Source: Balamuthia mandrillaris
Taxonomy: Eukaryota; Discosea; Longamoebia; Balamuthiidae
DNA: 64,000 bases
Direction: 5' to 3'
NCBI GenBank assembly: GCA_031835245.1
Contig: JAVKOQ010000002.1
Location: 474,501 to 538,500, forward strand
In this document: in pieces, positions 43,516 through 55,976 of the stretch
Numbering within the stretch: position 1 is the stretch's first letter
Layout of the letters: the number at the start of each line of letters is the position of its first letter
Position numbers and translations under genes: made by a program
The notes under the pieces: generated by a model
The model's database searches: none
What the model was told of the DNA's origin: nothing
The model's input: the letters and a program-made list of their open reading frames with translations, nothing else

Positions 43516-44216
43516 CTGTGTTCGAGAATGACTTGTGCATACCTTCTCCATTTCACGTTGCATGGTTTGGATAGTCTGCATGATGGGTCCGACTTTCACC
43601 AACCTATTCATGGAACCCATCACCTGGGCGCTCTTGGCCAAGCAGCCCGATACCTTCAGCGTTGCTGTTTGTTTGTTTTTATTTTTAGAGTTTGTTGAAA
43701 AAGAAAGAAATGACAAGAAAGAAACAAGGTGGTACAGCAAGTAGAAGATGATGAACGCAACAAGAATTTTTTTTAAAGAAAACCAAAAGAGCAGAATCGC
43801 AAACGTACCAAGTTGTTGGGACAACAACATAGAGACCGAGTTGAGCTCTGCTTTGGACTTGTAAAGCCTTTCCTTTGCTTTGCGTGACTGCACTATTTGT
43901 TTGGCCAGGATCCGAACCACCGAGTATTCTTTCTTTGTTGCTGCCATTTTGATCTCTCTCTTCACTTTTTGTTCTTCCCGTTCAATCTCTTGGAGGGAGG
44001 GAGGGAGAGAGAGAGAAAGGAGAGAGAGAGAGAGAGAGAGACAGAGAGAGAGAGAGAGAAGGAAAAAGATGAATGAGTAATCACAAAAAAAAAAAAAACA
44101 AGGAGAACTAACTCACCTCGAATGGACCGTTCAATGATCCGCTCCTGTCTTTTCAGCTCTCTCTTCCATGTCCTGACCCTCTCCTCAGGGGTGGGCACCT
44201 TCCCAAAGAGAAACAT
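43238..44216 (-). CDS. VPS24: ESCRT-III subunit VPS24/CHMP3
   Basis: ESCRT-III filament component acting in multivesicular body formation and membrane scission. Start ATG 44216: MFLFGKVPTPEERVRTWKRE, then basic helix 1 to KVKREIKMAATKKEYSVVRI, LAKQIVQSRKAKERLYKSKA, ELNSVSMLLSQQL, CLAKSAQVMGSMNRLVKVGP. The acidic C-terminal half contains AGMIEEMVEDMWDDEEVEEE and ends with the MIM1-like ALEARLKSLSS, stop at 43238. VPS24 rather than VPS2 because of the MxLFGK start, the SRKAxxxLYxSKA block and the GMIEEMVED segment. Four exons; introns contain GA runs (CT in sense) at 43483-43512 and 44005-44060. Confidence 0.93.
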
Positions 44217-44737
44217 CGCTGCTCTGCTGCCGTTGGTCTCTCTTCTTCTTTTGTTGTTCGGCTTCTTCTTGCTGCGGGCCTCGAAAAGTTGGAAATTTCC
44301 TCGCTATTTCCATGTCGTCACGATCATCCTTATTTCCATTCGACCAGCCCGAGATCATCGTGCACTTGTCCTGGTAACCAGGTGTCCCATAACCTTGAAC
44401 GGCATGGACTAATTCTTCCCTCTTTCGTAGTTCAACTGCCACACAAACAAAAAAGAAAGAAAGAGAAAAGAAAGAAAGAAAGGACACACTTGACACCGCC
44501 GCACATTTTTTTTTTGAATCTCACCGTTTTATTTTTATTTTTTTTTGTTTTTGTTTTTGTTTTTGTTATAAACGAAAGATTTTTATGCTTTGCATCCTTT
44601 TCCCTTTATATTTTTATTTTTTGCCTTCTTTTTAGTTTTTATTGTATTTTTTTCTTTTTTTTCTTTTCTTTTTTTTTTTTTTGTAACACGATAACAACAA
44701 ACAAAAAGAAGTGGAGCTACGTCAGTGACGACTCGGT
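44217..44737. promoter_or_regulatory. Divergent gap VPS24 / alpha-mannosidase
   Basis: 521 bases. 44510-44690 is dominated by T runs and (TTTTTG)n. Next to VPS24, on its strand, a frame is open from about 44437 to 44185 and reads LVHAVQGYGTPGYQDKC and DDMEIARKFPTFRGP, overlapping the VPS24 start codon out of frame. It may be a 5' leader with an upstream open frame, or an unidentified exon. Confidence 0.4.
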
Positions 44738-47700
44738 ATGACACGGCCACCGCTCTATGATGTATTGGTGACGACAGCCGTTGTGCTGGTGCTTTCATCG
44801 TTTGCTCTCGCTGTCACTCCTCAGCCGTCTCTCACTGCAACGAGAGGCGGCACCGGCGGTGCGGAAAGAACTACCCATGTCTACATGATCCCGCACAGCC
44901 ACTGCGACCCCGGTTGGTTGTTAACCTTTGAAGTAAGTGTGCTCTTTTTTTTCTTGGATTAGCACCATGAGCTAACACTTGACTCTCTCTCTCTCTCTCT
45001 TTTCCTAGCAATATCACCAACAACAAGTGGCGACCATTCTGACAAATGTGGTGCAAGCTCTCAATGGCCAGCCTCATAGACGTTTTGTTTGGGCTGAAAT
45101 GTTTGTCTCTTTCTCCCTTTCTTTTATTTATTTTATTTATGTAATTTCTGTTTTGTAGATCTTTTTTCAGTCGTTGGTTTGATGCACAGGAACTCTCTGT
45201 GCAAGCCACCGTTAAGAAGCTGCTACAGAACAAACAGTTTGAATTCGTTGAAGGCATTTATACACTCTTTGCTTTGTTCCTGTGCTTCTTGTTGCTTCTT
45301 GCTTCTTGCTTCTTCTTCTTGCTTCTTGCTTCTTCTTCTTCTTCTTTCTTGTTTTGCTTCGTTCCTGTTTCTTCTTCTTTCTAACTTATTCGAAACTTTA
45401 ACTTGCAAATAAAGGAGGATGGGTACAACCGGACGAGGCCAACACCAACTTCGACGTGCTCATTAATCAGATAACAGAGGGACACGACTACATCCTCAAA
45501 CATTTTGGCGATGGCGCTCGTCCACGGATAGCATGGCAGATAGATCCCTTTGGCCATTCCTCCATGACGCCTACTCTTGCCTCGCTCGTGGGGTTTGACG
45601 CTCTTGTCATTAACCGAATTCACTTTGGCCTCAAGGTATCGTTCTAGTTTCTTTCTCCTTCCAGGCTCTCCTTTCTCTTATCTGTGCTCTGTTTCTTTTT
45701 TTCGTGAACAGGAACGCTTCAAACAAACGAAGCATATGGAGTTTGTGTGGCAGGGCTCTCCCACGCTCGGAAACCACAGCGAAATCTTTACGCACGTGTT
45801 GCACACGCATTACTCTGCGCCTGAGGGCTTTGACTTTGAGAATGTTCGTGTTACCCTTGGACCTAGTAACTTGAAAAGATACGCTGACAAACTCGTTTCA
45901 ATGCTCAAGGTTCTCTCTCTCTCTCTCTCTTTTGTTTATTGCTAACAAAACAAAACAAGGGTCGTAGTCACGCTTATAAAACGAATAATTTGTTGGTGCC
46001 ATTTGGTGATGACTTCAAGTTTCGAAAAGCAGATACACAGTTTAGCAACATGGACATGCTCATCGGTGAGAGCATTTGCCCTTATTTGCTTCTCCTTTAC
46101 CTTTTTGTTCTTCCTTTACTAATTGATATGCACCTTCTGCAATTGTTTTAAAAAACACTAAATAGAATACATCAACGCCCATTCTGATGAGTATAACCTT
46201 GATATTCGCTATGCGACCGTTTCGGAGTATTTTGATGCTGTCCATCAAGAGCAAGCCGCTTTTCCTCTCTACAAAGGGGATTTCTTCCCTTACGCTGATA
46301 ACAAAGATAGCTACTGGACTGTAAGCATTTCCTTTTGTTGTTCATTGTTTTTTATGTAGTTGTCTCTCAGGACATGGACTTCGCTCTCTTTTTCTTTCTT
46401 GTTTTCGCTTAACTGTTTGTTGCTCTCTCTCTCTTACCTTTTTATTCTATGTAGGGCTATTATACTACTCGACCACGATTGAAGAGGTTAACGCGGACGG
46501 CATTCTCTCTGTTGCACTCAGCAGAAAGTGCGTTCGTCTTTGCTCGCTCGGCCTACAATATGTGGCAGAACGAACTTGACAACGATGCCAGACCCCAAAC
46601 TATACTGCCCTGGACCACATATTTCAGAGATCTCTCTCAAGCAAGAAAGGTTAGACTTTGTTTTATCGTTTCTTTTTTCTCTCGTTTGTTGCTTCCTTCC
46701 TTGTCTTTCTTTCTTTTTAAATCCAAAGAGAATACTCAGCTTTGACCCTAAAAAAAAAAAACAGGATACAGCGTTGGTGTTGCATCACGATGGCATCACT
46801 GGAACTGCAAAGAAACATGTAGCCCAAGACTACATTACCCGTTTAGAAGAAGCAGAGAGCCATTCTAAAAAGGTCCTTCTTTTGTCAGTGTATAAGCGTT
46901 ATTCACTGCCCTAACCATCACCTGGTGGATTTTCCCCTTCGTTTATCATTTAGATATTGTTGGATTCAACAAAGTACTTGTTGCAAAAGAGTTCTTCAGA
47001 CGCCTCTCAGCTTCCACCCCTGCAATATAATGTGGATACTCCAATCGCATTTTCAGACAATTACTTTGAGGTTTGAAGCTTTCTTAAATTCTCGCTCTCC
47101 TTTTTGCGCATTTACTAACTAATCCTTCAACCATGCGAAAAAGGAATATCCTGTTGTGGTACATAATTCTTTGGGATGGACCAGGTACCAATATATCAAA
47201 GTGCCTATCAGGACTATCGACATAGCTGCATTACGTGTCTTCGATGCTGATGGTAGAGCTGTTCCGTCTCAGGTAACCTTAATAATCTCCTTTGTTTCAG
47301 TTATCTTACTCTAACGCTTCACTGTTGAATCTCTCTTGAAAAGATCACTCCAGTCGTTGCGTTTGATGGATCAGACAACTCGTTCACTGTTCGATCTGAG
47401 CAGTTCTATCTCAACTTCATGGCGGTGGCCCCTCCATTGGGTTATAGCACCTATTACATTCAAGCTAACTCACCAAGAATGGATGAAACATCACCACCTT
47501 TTGGATATTCTGGATTCTCGGCAGACAGAGGTAACAAACATTTTTAAACTTGTTCAAGAACATATGCTAAGTACTCAATCATTTGTTTGGTTAAAAAAAA
47601 AAACACACATAACGAAAGGCGAAACCTCCATTGAAAATGCGTTTCTAGAAGTCAAGTTCTCTACCACGCCATGGGGCTTGTCATCTATCAGACATAAGAC

Positions 47701-49032
47701 CACATCCAAGAGCACAACCTTACAGCAATATGTATTTACGCTTCTCTTTCTCACTTGTTTTCCGTCGCTTTTTTGCTCATTTTCTTGTTCTGGATGGAAT
47801 GCCGTCTTTTTATATCAGTATGCCGCATACAAAACACAGAAAAGTGGAGCCTACCTGTTTATCCCCTCGGGTCAGAAGGCAGTCACTAGGAGCTACCAGC
47901 AGGGGGTTGTATTCCATGGCCCTTTAGTGCAGGAAGCTCACATCGTTTCCAACAAGATGCACGCCAGTTTCCGTCTCTACAATCCATCCGTGGACGAACC
48001 GTTGTTGTTGCCTGAAGTGGGCAACTTCGTCGAAGTGCAACATCATGTCACTGCCGCCGAGAATGAAGAAGTTATCACTCGGTAATTGCTTCTTCTCTTT
48101 CTTCTCCTTGTGCTGATTACCTAACCCAAAAAAAAAAACTAAATGCAGCTACGAAACTGGTCTCTCTTCTGGTCCTAATTTCTTTACAGACAACGGTTTA
48201 GAGATGCAAAAGAGAGCTCGCGAGCCAGAGCTGAATCTTCGCAGCCATATTCCAGAAGGAGCCTCTCAGCGCATTGAGACGGCCTACTATCCCGTCATCT
48301 CCACTGCATTGCTCAGAGACAGCGACAACCGACTCCAATTCACGGTGTTGGTCAACCAGCCAATGGGTTGCAGCAGTCCTCGAGAGGGCCATTTGGAGTT
48401 CATGCTTGCTCGACACTTAAAGCAAGATGATGGAAGAGGCTTGGGAGAGGGCGTGCGTGATACTGATAGCCTTGTCATTTCGCATTGGCTGCTTATGGGT
48501 CCACCTGAAGAGGCAGAGACTCATCGACGACGAATGGCTTTGCAAATGGATCACCCTCTTTCAGTTCTCTCTCCTGCAAGCGAGCCCTTGGTACCCTCTG
48601 ATTGGAAAGCGGCCTACCATGAAACCTTCCAACCACTCAAAGGTTCGAAGAAAACCTTCTCTCCTTTGTCTTGTCTTTTTTTCCCTTGTGCTTCTTCTAT
48701 GAGTATCCTAACTTATTCTACAACAATACATAGAGGATTTGCCATTCAACATACATCTATTCACACTAAGAGCTGACACCGCCACCGACGAAGTGGTACT
48801 ACGGTTATTGCACCTGAGCGAGGGCACGGCTGGCCCTTTGGCCGCATCTCATCTGCCCTCTGGAGACATGAGGGCCTCGCATACCATCTCCTTGTCCAAC
48901 CTGTGGGATGTCTCTAATGCCATTTCATGGTTTACTGTGGACTCACAAGAACGGTCCCTCTCACTTTATTATGGTATGTATTTCTTTTTATTTGCTTTTT
49001 TTCTTTCTTTCTTTCTTTTCTTTTCTTTTCCT

Positions 49033-49128
<96 letters not shown>

Positions 49129-50710
49129 GCAGTTTTGTTCTTTCTGATCCTGTTATTGCCATACATTTTTTAAAAAATGAATTGCAGATGTGGAAAACAT
49201 TCCGCGAAGACTAGTGTACGATAAATCGGTAGGAATCCAAAACATTGGTAGCACCAATAAACCTACTGGCACACAAACACCGCTTGTATCCCAAAACACA
49301 AGTAATCTCTCACCCTCTCCCTCTCTTCATCTCTTTCCTTTGCTCTGCCTCACTTGTTACTCTTCATTCTCACCTTCTTACCCAACAAAAATAAACAAAA
49401 ACAAACAAAAACAAAACAGAGGAGCAAGGAGTGTTTATATCTGATGCTGCTTTGCAGCTTCAACAACAAGCAAACCCTGAACCAGAGCCTGAGCGAGAAC
49501 AGCGAGCATCCAGATGGCCATCCAATCCAGTAACTCTTTCCCGTCTTTTTCTCTTTCTATTTGCATTACCAGTCCCACCCACAACATTTTCTCTCCCCTC
49601 TTTCTCCCTTTTCCTTCACACAGTCAACCCCATCACCAAGCCAAACCATAACAACAACAAAACAAGAAAGGCCGGTGTCTCGTTTTATGACGAGCCCCAC
49701 AACACCTAGAAGACAGCTTTTGAGCTTGTTGGACATGAATGGCGGTGGTGGGATGGACCCACATGCGCCACTCTCTTCACAGTCTGCTGTCCACCTCTCT
49801 CCTTTGCAGATGAAGTCGTTTGTGTTCACATTGGCCTCTGCCTATCAGCCAAACGTGAGTTTCTCATATTCTCTTCTTCCTGTGCTTCTGCTTCTTGCTT
49901 CTTGCTTCTTCTTCTTCTTCTTCTTCTTCTTCTTCTTCTTCTCCTTCTTCTTCTTCTCACATTTTGAAGAACTGACAAAACTCTAAGCAGCGAATGCAGG
50001 AAATGGAACAGCTTTTGCCGTATCAAATGGAGAAGGAAGAAGAGGAAGAGACGTTAGAACAACAACAAGCAGAGGTAGACGAACAAAGAATGGAAGAAGA
50101 AGAGGAGGAGCAAGCAAATGAGGACTTTTATCGGAAACTTTACGAAACACAAGAGAAAGGGAACGTGGATGAAGAGAGAGTGGGGGGCGGGGTGGTGTTG
50201 GAAGAGGTCGGCGGAGACCGGCACGGTGAAGACGATGCTGCAGCAGGAGAGGAGATTGTTATGGACCATTTGGACAAGGGGGTGGAGGAAGAAAAGGAGA
50301 CGAAGCATAGATTGCTGAACAATAACGTTGGTCTAGAGAAGACTTACGATACCAACAACGTGGTTGAGATTGGACGGACAGCAAAGCCGCCTATGAGCAA
50401 TCTCTTAGTGCCCTCTGGTATTACCTCGTACACCTTTAATCCTTCTTTCTTCTTTGCTCTGGACTATGCTCATAGACACACAAAAAAACCTATATACTCA
50501 GAGCGAGAGTTCTTTGAGACGATGGCGCGGGAGACCGCGAGTGAGCTAGAGTGGGAGCGGCCGCTCATGCTGTTGCTGAGCATTTTGAACATTGGCCTGC
50601 TGGTGGCGCTCTACATACAGATCCACCGCAAGACCTCTTCCTTCCTGAGCAAAGCGACGAGCACCAGCAACACAGCGCTCAGCGAGGAACAGATGCTCAA
50701 GATGGTGTGA
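44738..50710 (+). CDS. Class II alpha-mannosidase (GH38) with C-terminal membrane anchor
   Basis: Glycoside hydrolase family 38 enzyme trimming mannose from N-glycans in the secretory pathway. Start ATG 44738, then a signal peptide (LVTTAVVLVLSSFALAV). Catalytic landmarks: IPHSHCDPGWLLTFE (zinc-binding His and Asp), RPRIAWQIDPFGHSSMTPTL (nucleophile Asp), NLLVPFGDDFKF, LHHDGITGTAKKHVAQDY and, near the end of the domain, HLSPLQMKSFVFTL. About 20 small exons. The C-terminal domain is interrupted by Pro/Glu-rich segments (about 49190-49720). After the catalytic part a 240-residue acidic extension (QMEKEEEEETLEQQQ) ends in a membrane helix, PLMLLLSILNIGLLVALYIQ, and a short tail; stop at 50710. 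Animal Golgi mannosidase II is instead anchored at its N-terminus. Introns hold (TTTC)n at 49000-49127 and (CTT)n at 49893-49942. Confidence 0.9.
49000..49127. repeat. (TTTC)n microsatellite in alpha-mannosidase intron
   Basis: About 28 tetranucleotide units on the sense strand between donor GTATGT (about 48975) and the acceptor at about 49188. Confidence 0.95.
49893..49942. repeat. (CTT)n microsatellite in alpha-mannosidase intron
   Basis: Sense-strand CTT run in the intron preceding the acidic extension. Confidence 0.9.
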
Positions 50711-50969
50711 GCACACAGCACGAAAGGGTTTGTCCCTTGTTCTTCTTTTTTGTTTTCCATTTCTTTTTTTTTGGCCCCTCATTTTGGGCTGACGTAATAT
50801 ATGAAAATCGATTGGACTAAAAGTCCGATTTTTTAAAACTCCGGCCTTTTCCCATTTTCTTCCTTTGGGTTGTTTTTTTTTTGCCCCTCATTTTTCCCCC
50901 TTTCTATTTTTTTTTTCAGTCCAGCCAAAAAAGTAGGAGGTAGCACTACTGTTCCGCTGATCCGTCAAC

Positions 50970-51665
50970 ATGGTAGGTCTTCATGGAGCGGCTGTTGTTG
51001 TTTTTTGTGTAGTGTGGGAGGGATATTTTTGTTGTGTGTGACGCTCGAAGATCTCTCTCTGTTGTGGGAGATGAGACCTCACGCTTGATTGATTTTGGCA
51101 AAATTAATTGTGAGTCGTGTTGGTGGTGGTAAAATTCATGATTGTTGATTTTCTTGGGGCTCATTCTCGTTGTCTTTTTTTTGTTTCACTAGCCGAAGGC
51201 CGCCGCGAAGGGAAAGGGAGACGATAAGAAGGGAGGAAAGAGCAAGCAGATCCAAGCCTCCAAGGCTGCTCAGAAGAAGGCTTCCGGAGGAAAGCAGAAG
51301 AAGAAGGTTTGTCGTGATTCTTCTTCTTTCTTCATTACTCCTGTGTGCCATCGTTCTTTTTGGTCACCAAGTCTTACCCCCAATTCTCTCTTTTTTGTTT
51401 TTTACAAATCGAGTAGAAGTGGTCCAAGGGAAAGACAAAGGAAAAGTTGAACAACCAGGTTCTCTTTGACCAGGCCACTTATGACAAGCTCCTCAAGGAG
51501 GTTCCCTCCTACAAGCTGATCACCCCCGCCGTCATTTCTGAGCGCTTGAAGATCAACGGCAGCTTGGCTCGCAGCGCCATCAAGGAGCTCATGGCCAAGG
51601 GATTGATCCGTGAGGTGTGTACCCACGGCTCCGTCTCCATCTACACAAGGGCCACCGCCTCCTAA
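50970..51665 (+). CDS. RPS25: 40S ribosomal protein S25 (eS25)
   Basis: Small-subunit ribosomal protein. The coding exon 1 is just the ATG at 50970-50972, followed at once by the intron GTAGGT (50973-51192). Exon 2 starts at 51193 with [19 protein letters not shown] and [11 protein letters not shown]. After a second intron (to about 51416) exon 3 reads [60 protein letters not shown], and ends [12 protein letters not shown], stop at 51665. The family hallmark 'KWSKGKVRDKLNN' is clear. An intron splitting off the start codon is common in ribosomal protein genes and here mirrors DCN1. Confidence 0.97.
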
Positions 51666-52062
51666 ATAGATGAGATTTGAACCGCTCCCTACAACAAAGC
51701 TCTCTTGTTCCAACCGCGATTTTCCTTCTTGGCGTCTCTGCGTGAAGGAAAAGCTCGAAAAAGAGAGGAGGTGGAGAGTTACGGAACAAAAAACAATTCG
51801 ACGATCTTGGATCGGAGGGAGATAGTTGGCAGTTAGTGGGTTCAACACCACTAGGTGCTGCTATTTGTCTTACTTTTTTTTTCTTGTGCTTTCTCTTTCT
51901 CTCTTTTGTCTTTTCTTTCACAAAGTGCTATCCACCCTACTTTTCTTTTTGTCTCCCTTTGCCTTTCCCCGTCTCTCTCCTTGCGTCACGCTACTGTTTT
52001 TCACTTTTATTTGTTGGTTGAACACGCAACAATGGGAATGGGTCGGTTTGCAAGGTGGAGGC
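51666..52062. other. Convergent 3' gap RPS25 / 110-aa membrane protein
   Basis: 397 bases, pyrimidine-rich on the plus strand from about 51870. A frame starting ATG 52031 looks like a signal peptide but is antisense to the neighbouring gene. A hairpin with arms TAGTGG/CCACTA (51835-51854) is present. No RNA gene identified. Confidence 0.45.
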
Positions 52063-52493
52063 TTACTCCGGTTTTCGCTCTTCTTCTTGTTGCTGCCGCC
52101 GTTGATCAGGTTGTGGGAAGGAAGTTGGGGGAGGAGGAAGTTGCCAAAATTCTCGCATCTTTCTATCTTTGTACCGCCGCAACTAAAAAAATGGAGTCAA
52201 TATTCCGTGGGGTGGATGTTGTTGTAATGCCGAAAGATAGGAGAGAGACAGAGAGAGGAAGTGAAACGAAAGGTACGTACGGCAGAAAAAGCATGTTCAC
52301 CTTGGATTTGCTCGTATTCGGCGTGGAAGACCATGTAGTAGAAGACGTAGGCGGAAAGGACAAACGTTCCATACTTCCACCATCTGTGCCACCGCGGTGG
52401 GGGAGCCATCTCCACTTCGATGCGACGACGATCGAACCCGCTCTTCCACGAAGGCCCCACCCGGGCCTCTTGCCTCTCTGGATCAATCCCCAT
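52063..52493 (-). CDS. Small single-pass membrane protein, family not recognised (110 aa)
   Basis: Two exons: 52281-52493 from ATG 52493 (MGIDPERQEARVGPSWKSGF, DRRRIEVEMAPPPRW, then a membrane helix WKYGTFVLSAYVFYYMVFH) and 52063-52182 after a GTACGT...TTTAG intron (52183-52280). Splicing keeps the frame and gives EYEQIQGEHAFSALRRYKDR, KMREFWQ and a Pro/Gln/Glu-rich end, stop at 52063. A short helix flanked by aromatic and basic residues is typical of small mitochondrial inner-membrane subunits, but I cannot assign a family. Alternative start: an internal ATG before APPPRW. Confidence 0.6.
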
Positions 52494-52998
52494 GTGTGCG
52501 CTGTTGTTGCTTTCTTTCTTTTCCGTTTGTTCTTGTCGACGTTTTGTTTTACGTCGACAGCTTTGTTCTTGGAAAATATTCCCATAAAAGGGTCCAATTT
52601 TCGACTTTTTCCATTTTTCCATCGAATTTTCGAATGTTGGCAACTTTATTTTCTCCCTCCTTGCGAAAGGCCACCCCTCGCGTGTTGTTGGCGATAAGAA
52701 ATCGTAAACGAAAAGGAGCGAAGAAGAAAGAAGCCAAGACGCCGAGGAACTTCTACTTCACTTCTGTCGAGTTCTCATCTCTTTTGAGTAAGAGGTATGT
52801 GATAGCGTTTTTTGTTTTTAAACCAGTCCAACGACTAACTTTTTTTTTCTTTCGTTTGTTTTATATTTTTTTGTATTTTTCATATTTCTCCTCGGAAGTA
52901 AAAGAGAGGCTTCGATCTGCTGTGGTATCCTTTAAAAAAAAAAACATCCTCCTCCCTTCTTGAGAGATCGGAAGGGCACGACCCTATAGCAGCCAAGT
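52494..52998. promoter_or_regulatory. Divergent promoter region small membrane protein / lipin
   Basis: 505 bases. It contains two inverted copies of the GTCGAC element separated by 13 bases: TTGTCGACG (about 52532-52540) and CGTCGACAG (about 52552-52560), forming an inverted repeat. T-runs near 52840-52880. No supported gene. Confidence 0.45.
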
Positions 52999-53336
52999 AT
53001 GTGGTCGGGCGTGAGGGGCTTTTTCGACTTTAACCGTGGGGCCATCGACATATTGGTAGTGAGACAGGACGATGGCACGCTCGCCTCTACTCCGTTTCAC
53101 GTTCGCTTTGGCAAAGGCCAACTATCTCCGGAAGAGAACAAGGTAGCCTTTTTGTTTTTAAAACCTGCTTCAACCAAACAACTTTGATCTGAAACGATTT
53201 GTTGTTTGGCAGGTTGAAATTGCAGTGAACGACACTCCTATTCCTGTTTTTATGCACGTTGGCGAGGCCGGAGAAGCTTACTTTGAGAGCAAACCCGAAA
53301 CAGAGGTCTCTACTCTTTATTCTCCTTTCTCTATTC

Positions 53337-53378
<42 letters not shown>

Positions 53379-55390
53379 CACTATTCCTCGCTGCTCTTCT
53401 TCTCTTTTCGTTTGCAACATTCTGAAACCATTTTTGTAAAGACGGAAGAAGAAGGAACCTTGCAACAGCAGAAAAAAGAAGAGGACGCCGAAAAACAAGC
53501 TCACCCTGCCCAAGAAGCCAAAGAGGAAGCCAAAGAAGTTAAACAAGCAAGGGAAGAGGCCAAAGAAGAGATAGCGGAAGGCAAACTACCCAAACCTCCC
53601 ATCGATGATGCTAACCTTCTCAAAGAAGGCAAAGAGGTGAGAACCGTTCTATTCTTTTCTTTCGTTATTTATGCTTTTCGCTTATCATTTGTTTTTCTTG
53701 AAACGAAAAGACCTCACAACAGGGTTCGGGATGGACGTGGGGATGGGGGGTACTTCCTTACAAACGTAACAACAAGGACTCTCCCTCCACCTCTGTGAGC
53801 CCCTCCGCCTCTCCCTCTCTCAGTTCTTCGATGGTCGAACTGCCTGAATTTGAAAGCTTAACCCCATCATCGTCATTCCCCTCCTCATCTACTGCTTCCT
53901 CCAAACAGAGTTCTACGACGTCTTTGTCATCCTCAGCAGAGAATAAGAAGGATGATACCTCTTCTTCCTCTCAACCAAGCAAAGCGTTGGCGATTCCGAA
54001 CAACAAAGAAGAAAGCGCTGCCGCGGCGAAGTCAAGCAGTCCAAATCTGACACAAGGTTCCAAGAAATGGGATATGGGTTCCTTCTTCCGACTATTCAAA
54101 AAGTCAGGGATAGAACCCTATCAAGAGGAACCAATCTATCTCATCAAACCCATCGATGAGGAGCTCTATTATAGCATGTTTGAAAAGGACGAGTTGGAAA
54201 ATGGTGGCGACAAAGGAGGAGAAGACGAGTTGATAGATGAGTACTTTTACAGTGCCATGCACTCTCCTCGGGAACCATCCTCTCCTTCTCCTAGTCATTC
54301 TTTTTATCGGAGAAACAGCTTGCGTGGTAGAAGTAGCAGCAACGGCTTCAACAATTTTGATGACAGTTCGGATAGTGATGATGAAGGTGGATCTGGTTTT
54401 GCTTTTTTGAGAGAAAACGAAAAGGAAAAAGAAGTAGTGAAGGAAGAGAAAGAAGAGAAGAACGCGCTGTTGAAAATGGAAGAGAAATGCAAGGATGAGG
54501 TTATCACGGAGACCAGTAACAAGGAAAATGATGAAAAGAAGGAAAACGGCTTCGTACAAAACGGCCATTCTGACACCTCAAATGAAAAAAGAGAAGGAAA
54601 AGAAAAGGAGGAGGACATCACGATAACGGACTTGGAGGAAAAACACGACGCAGAAGCAAAAGAGCGGAGAGAAAAACTTTTGGATGAAAAGCTGGATCAT
54701 TCCTGCACAGAAGAAACACAACAACAAGGAAAGAAAGAATCAGACGAAAATGGTGTCACTCAGCCGTACAGAATTCCAGTGCCTTTAATTCCATTGAACG
54801 ATGAGAAGCGAGAACAGCACAAGTCCGAGAATAACTCAAAAGCATCAACCAGTGATGCTTCTCATTCAATGGAGAGCGAATGTCACTGGACGGTACACGA
54901 ACTAAGACAACAACTTAATGGACAATCATCGAAAGAAATTGGACATAAGAGCGAAAAACAACAAGAAGAGGACAAGAAAGAACGCAAAGAAGATAAAGTT
55001 GAACAAGAGGAAGAAGAGATTTCTGTCGATCAAATCAAGATAGAGATGTCGTTATGCGGTCATCTACTGCCAAAGTGGACCACTTCCAGCAATCAATTAA
55101 CAACTCCAGCGACAACAGCGACAAATGGAACCAAAAACATTCCAGCCGTTGTTTCTGCTTCTTTGAAAGGAGACGTTATTGCACCTTCCACATCTGTTGA
55201 AGCAAAAGACAACAAGATAGTCAGCACTGTATCGCCACCTGCGGAGAAAGGCGCTGCTCCAGGTGATAGCAAAACGGAGTCTTCTTCGAAAGCTATCGCC
55301 GCACCAAACTCGCCACCCAACTCAGCCGCTGTAAGTATTTGTGCTGTAAGTTCCTTTCTTGTGCTTGATTTTCTCTCTTTTTTGACGTTC

Positions 55391-55432
<42 letters not shown>

Positions 55433-55923
55433 GAATGAAGTGGTTACCAAAGATGCAAGCAAAGAAGGATTGGATGAAATCTTTCGGAAGCATTTGGTAA
55501 CGTACGCTGAATTCTCTAAGAACCCATCCTTGTTGTGGAACAACAACTTGGTATTCAAGATTCAAGACAAGTACGCGTAGCTTCACATCTGCTGCACACA
55601 AAATTAAGCAATACACTTACAGACGAAACAAACTAGATATTATCCACAGACAATAGCAGCACCATTGATGATTTCATTGCTGGTGTTTCGTCGCCCGTTA
55701 CCTCGCTCCGTAATTGAGGACTTGGAGAAAGCTTACATGGCCAAATCCAGTTCAGAAGTTTCTGGCAGGAAAGGGTGGCGAGGGTGGTGGTGGTCTTCTT
55801 CTGCCTCTTCATCCGCTTCCTCCTCTATGACTTCGGTTGGCGATGCAGTGAAAGCGGCTCCTCAGAAGCAAGCTCCAATTGTACGATTGGCTACACTTTT
55901 TTTCTTGTACACCCATGAGTTCT

Positions 55924-55976
<53 letters not shown>

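Noticed and set aside
48932-49166. Poly Lys/Glu/Arg frames
   Set aside because: Produced entirely by the (TTTC)n intron microsatellite.
51830-51860. T-arm-like hairpin with GGGTTCAACACC
   Set aside because: Loop is 8 bases instead of 7 and no matching acceptor or D-arm can be found.
52022-52320. Signal-peptide-like open frame (RLTPVFALLLVAAAV)
   Set aside because: Antisense to the second exon and intron of the 110-residue membrane protein, which has good splice sites and continuous frame.
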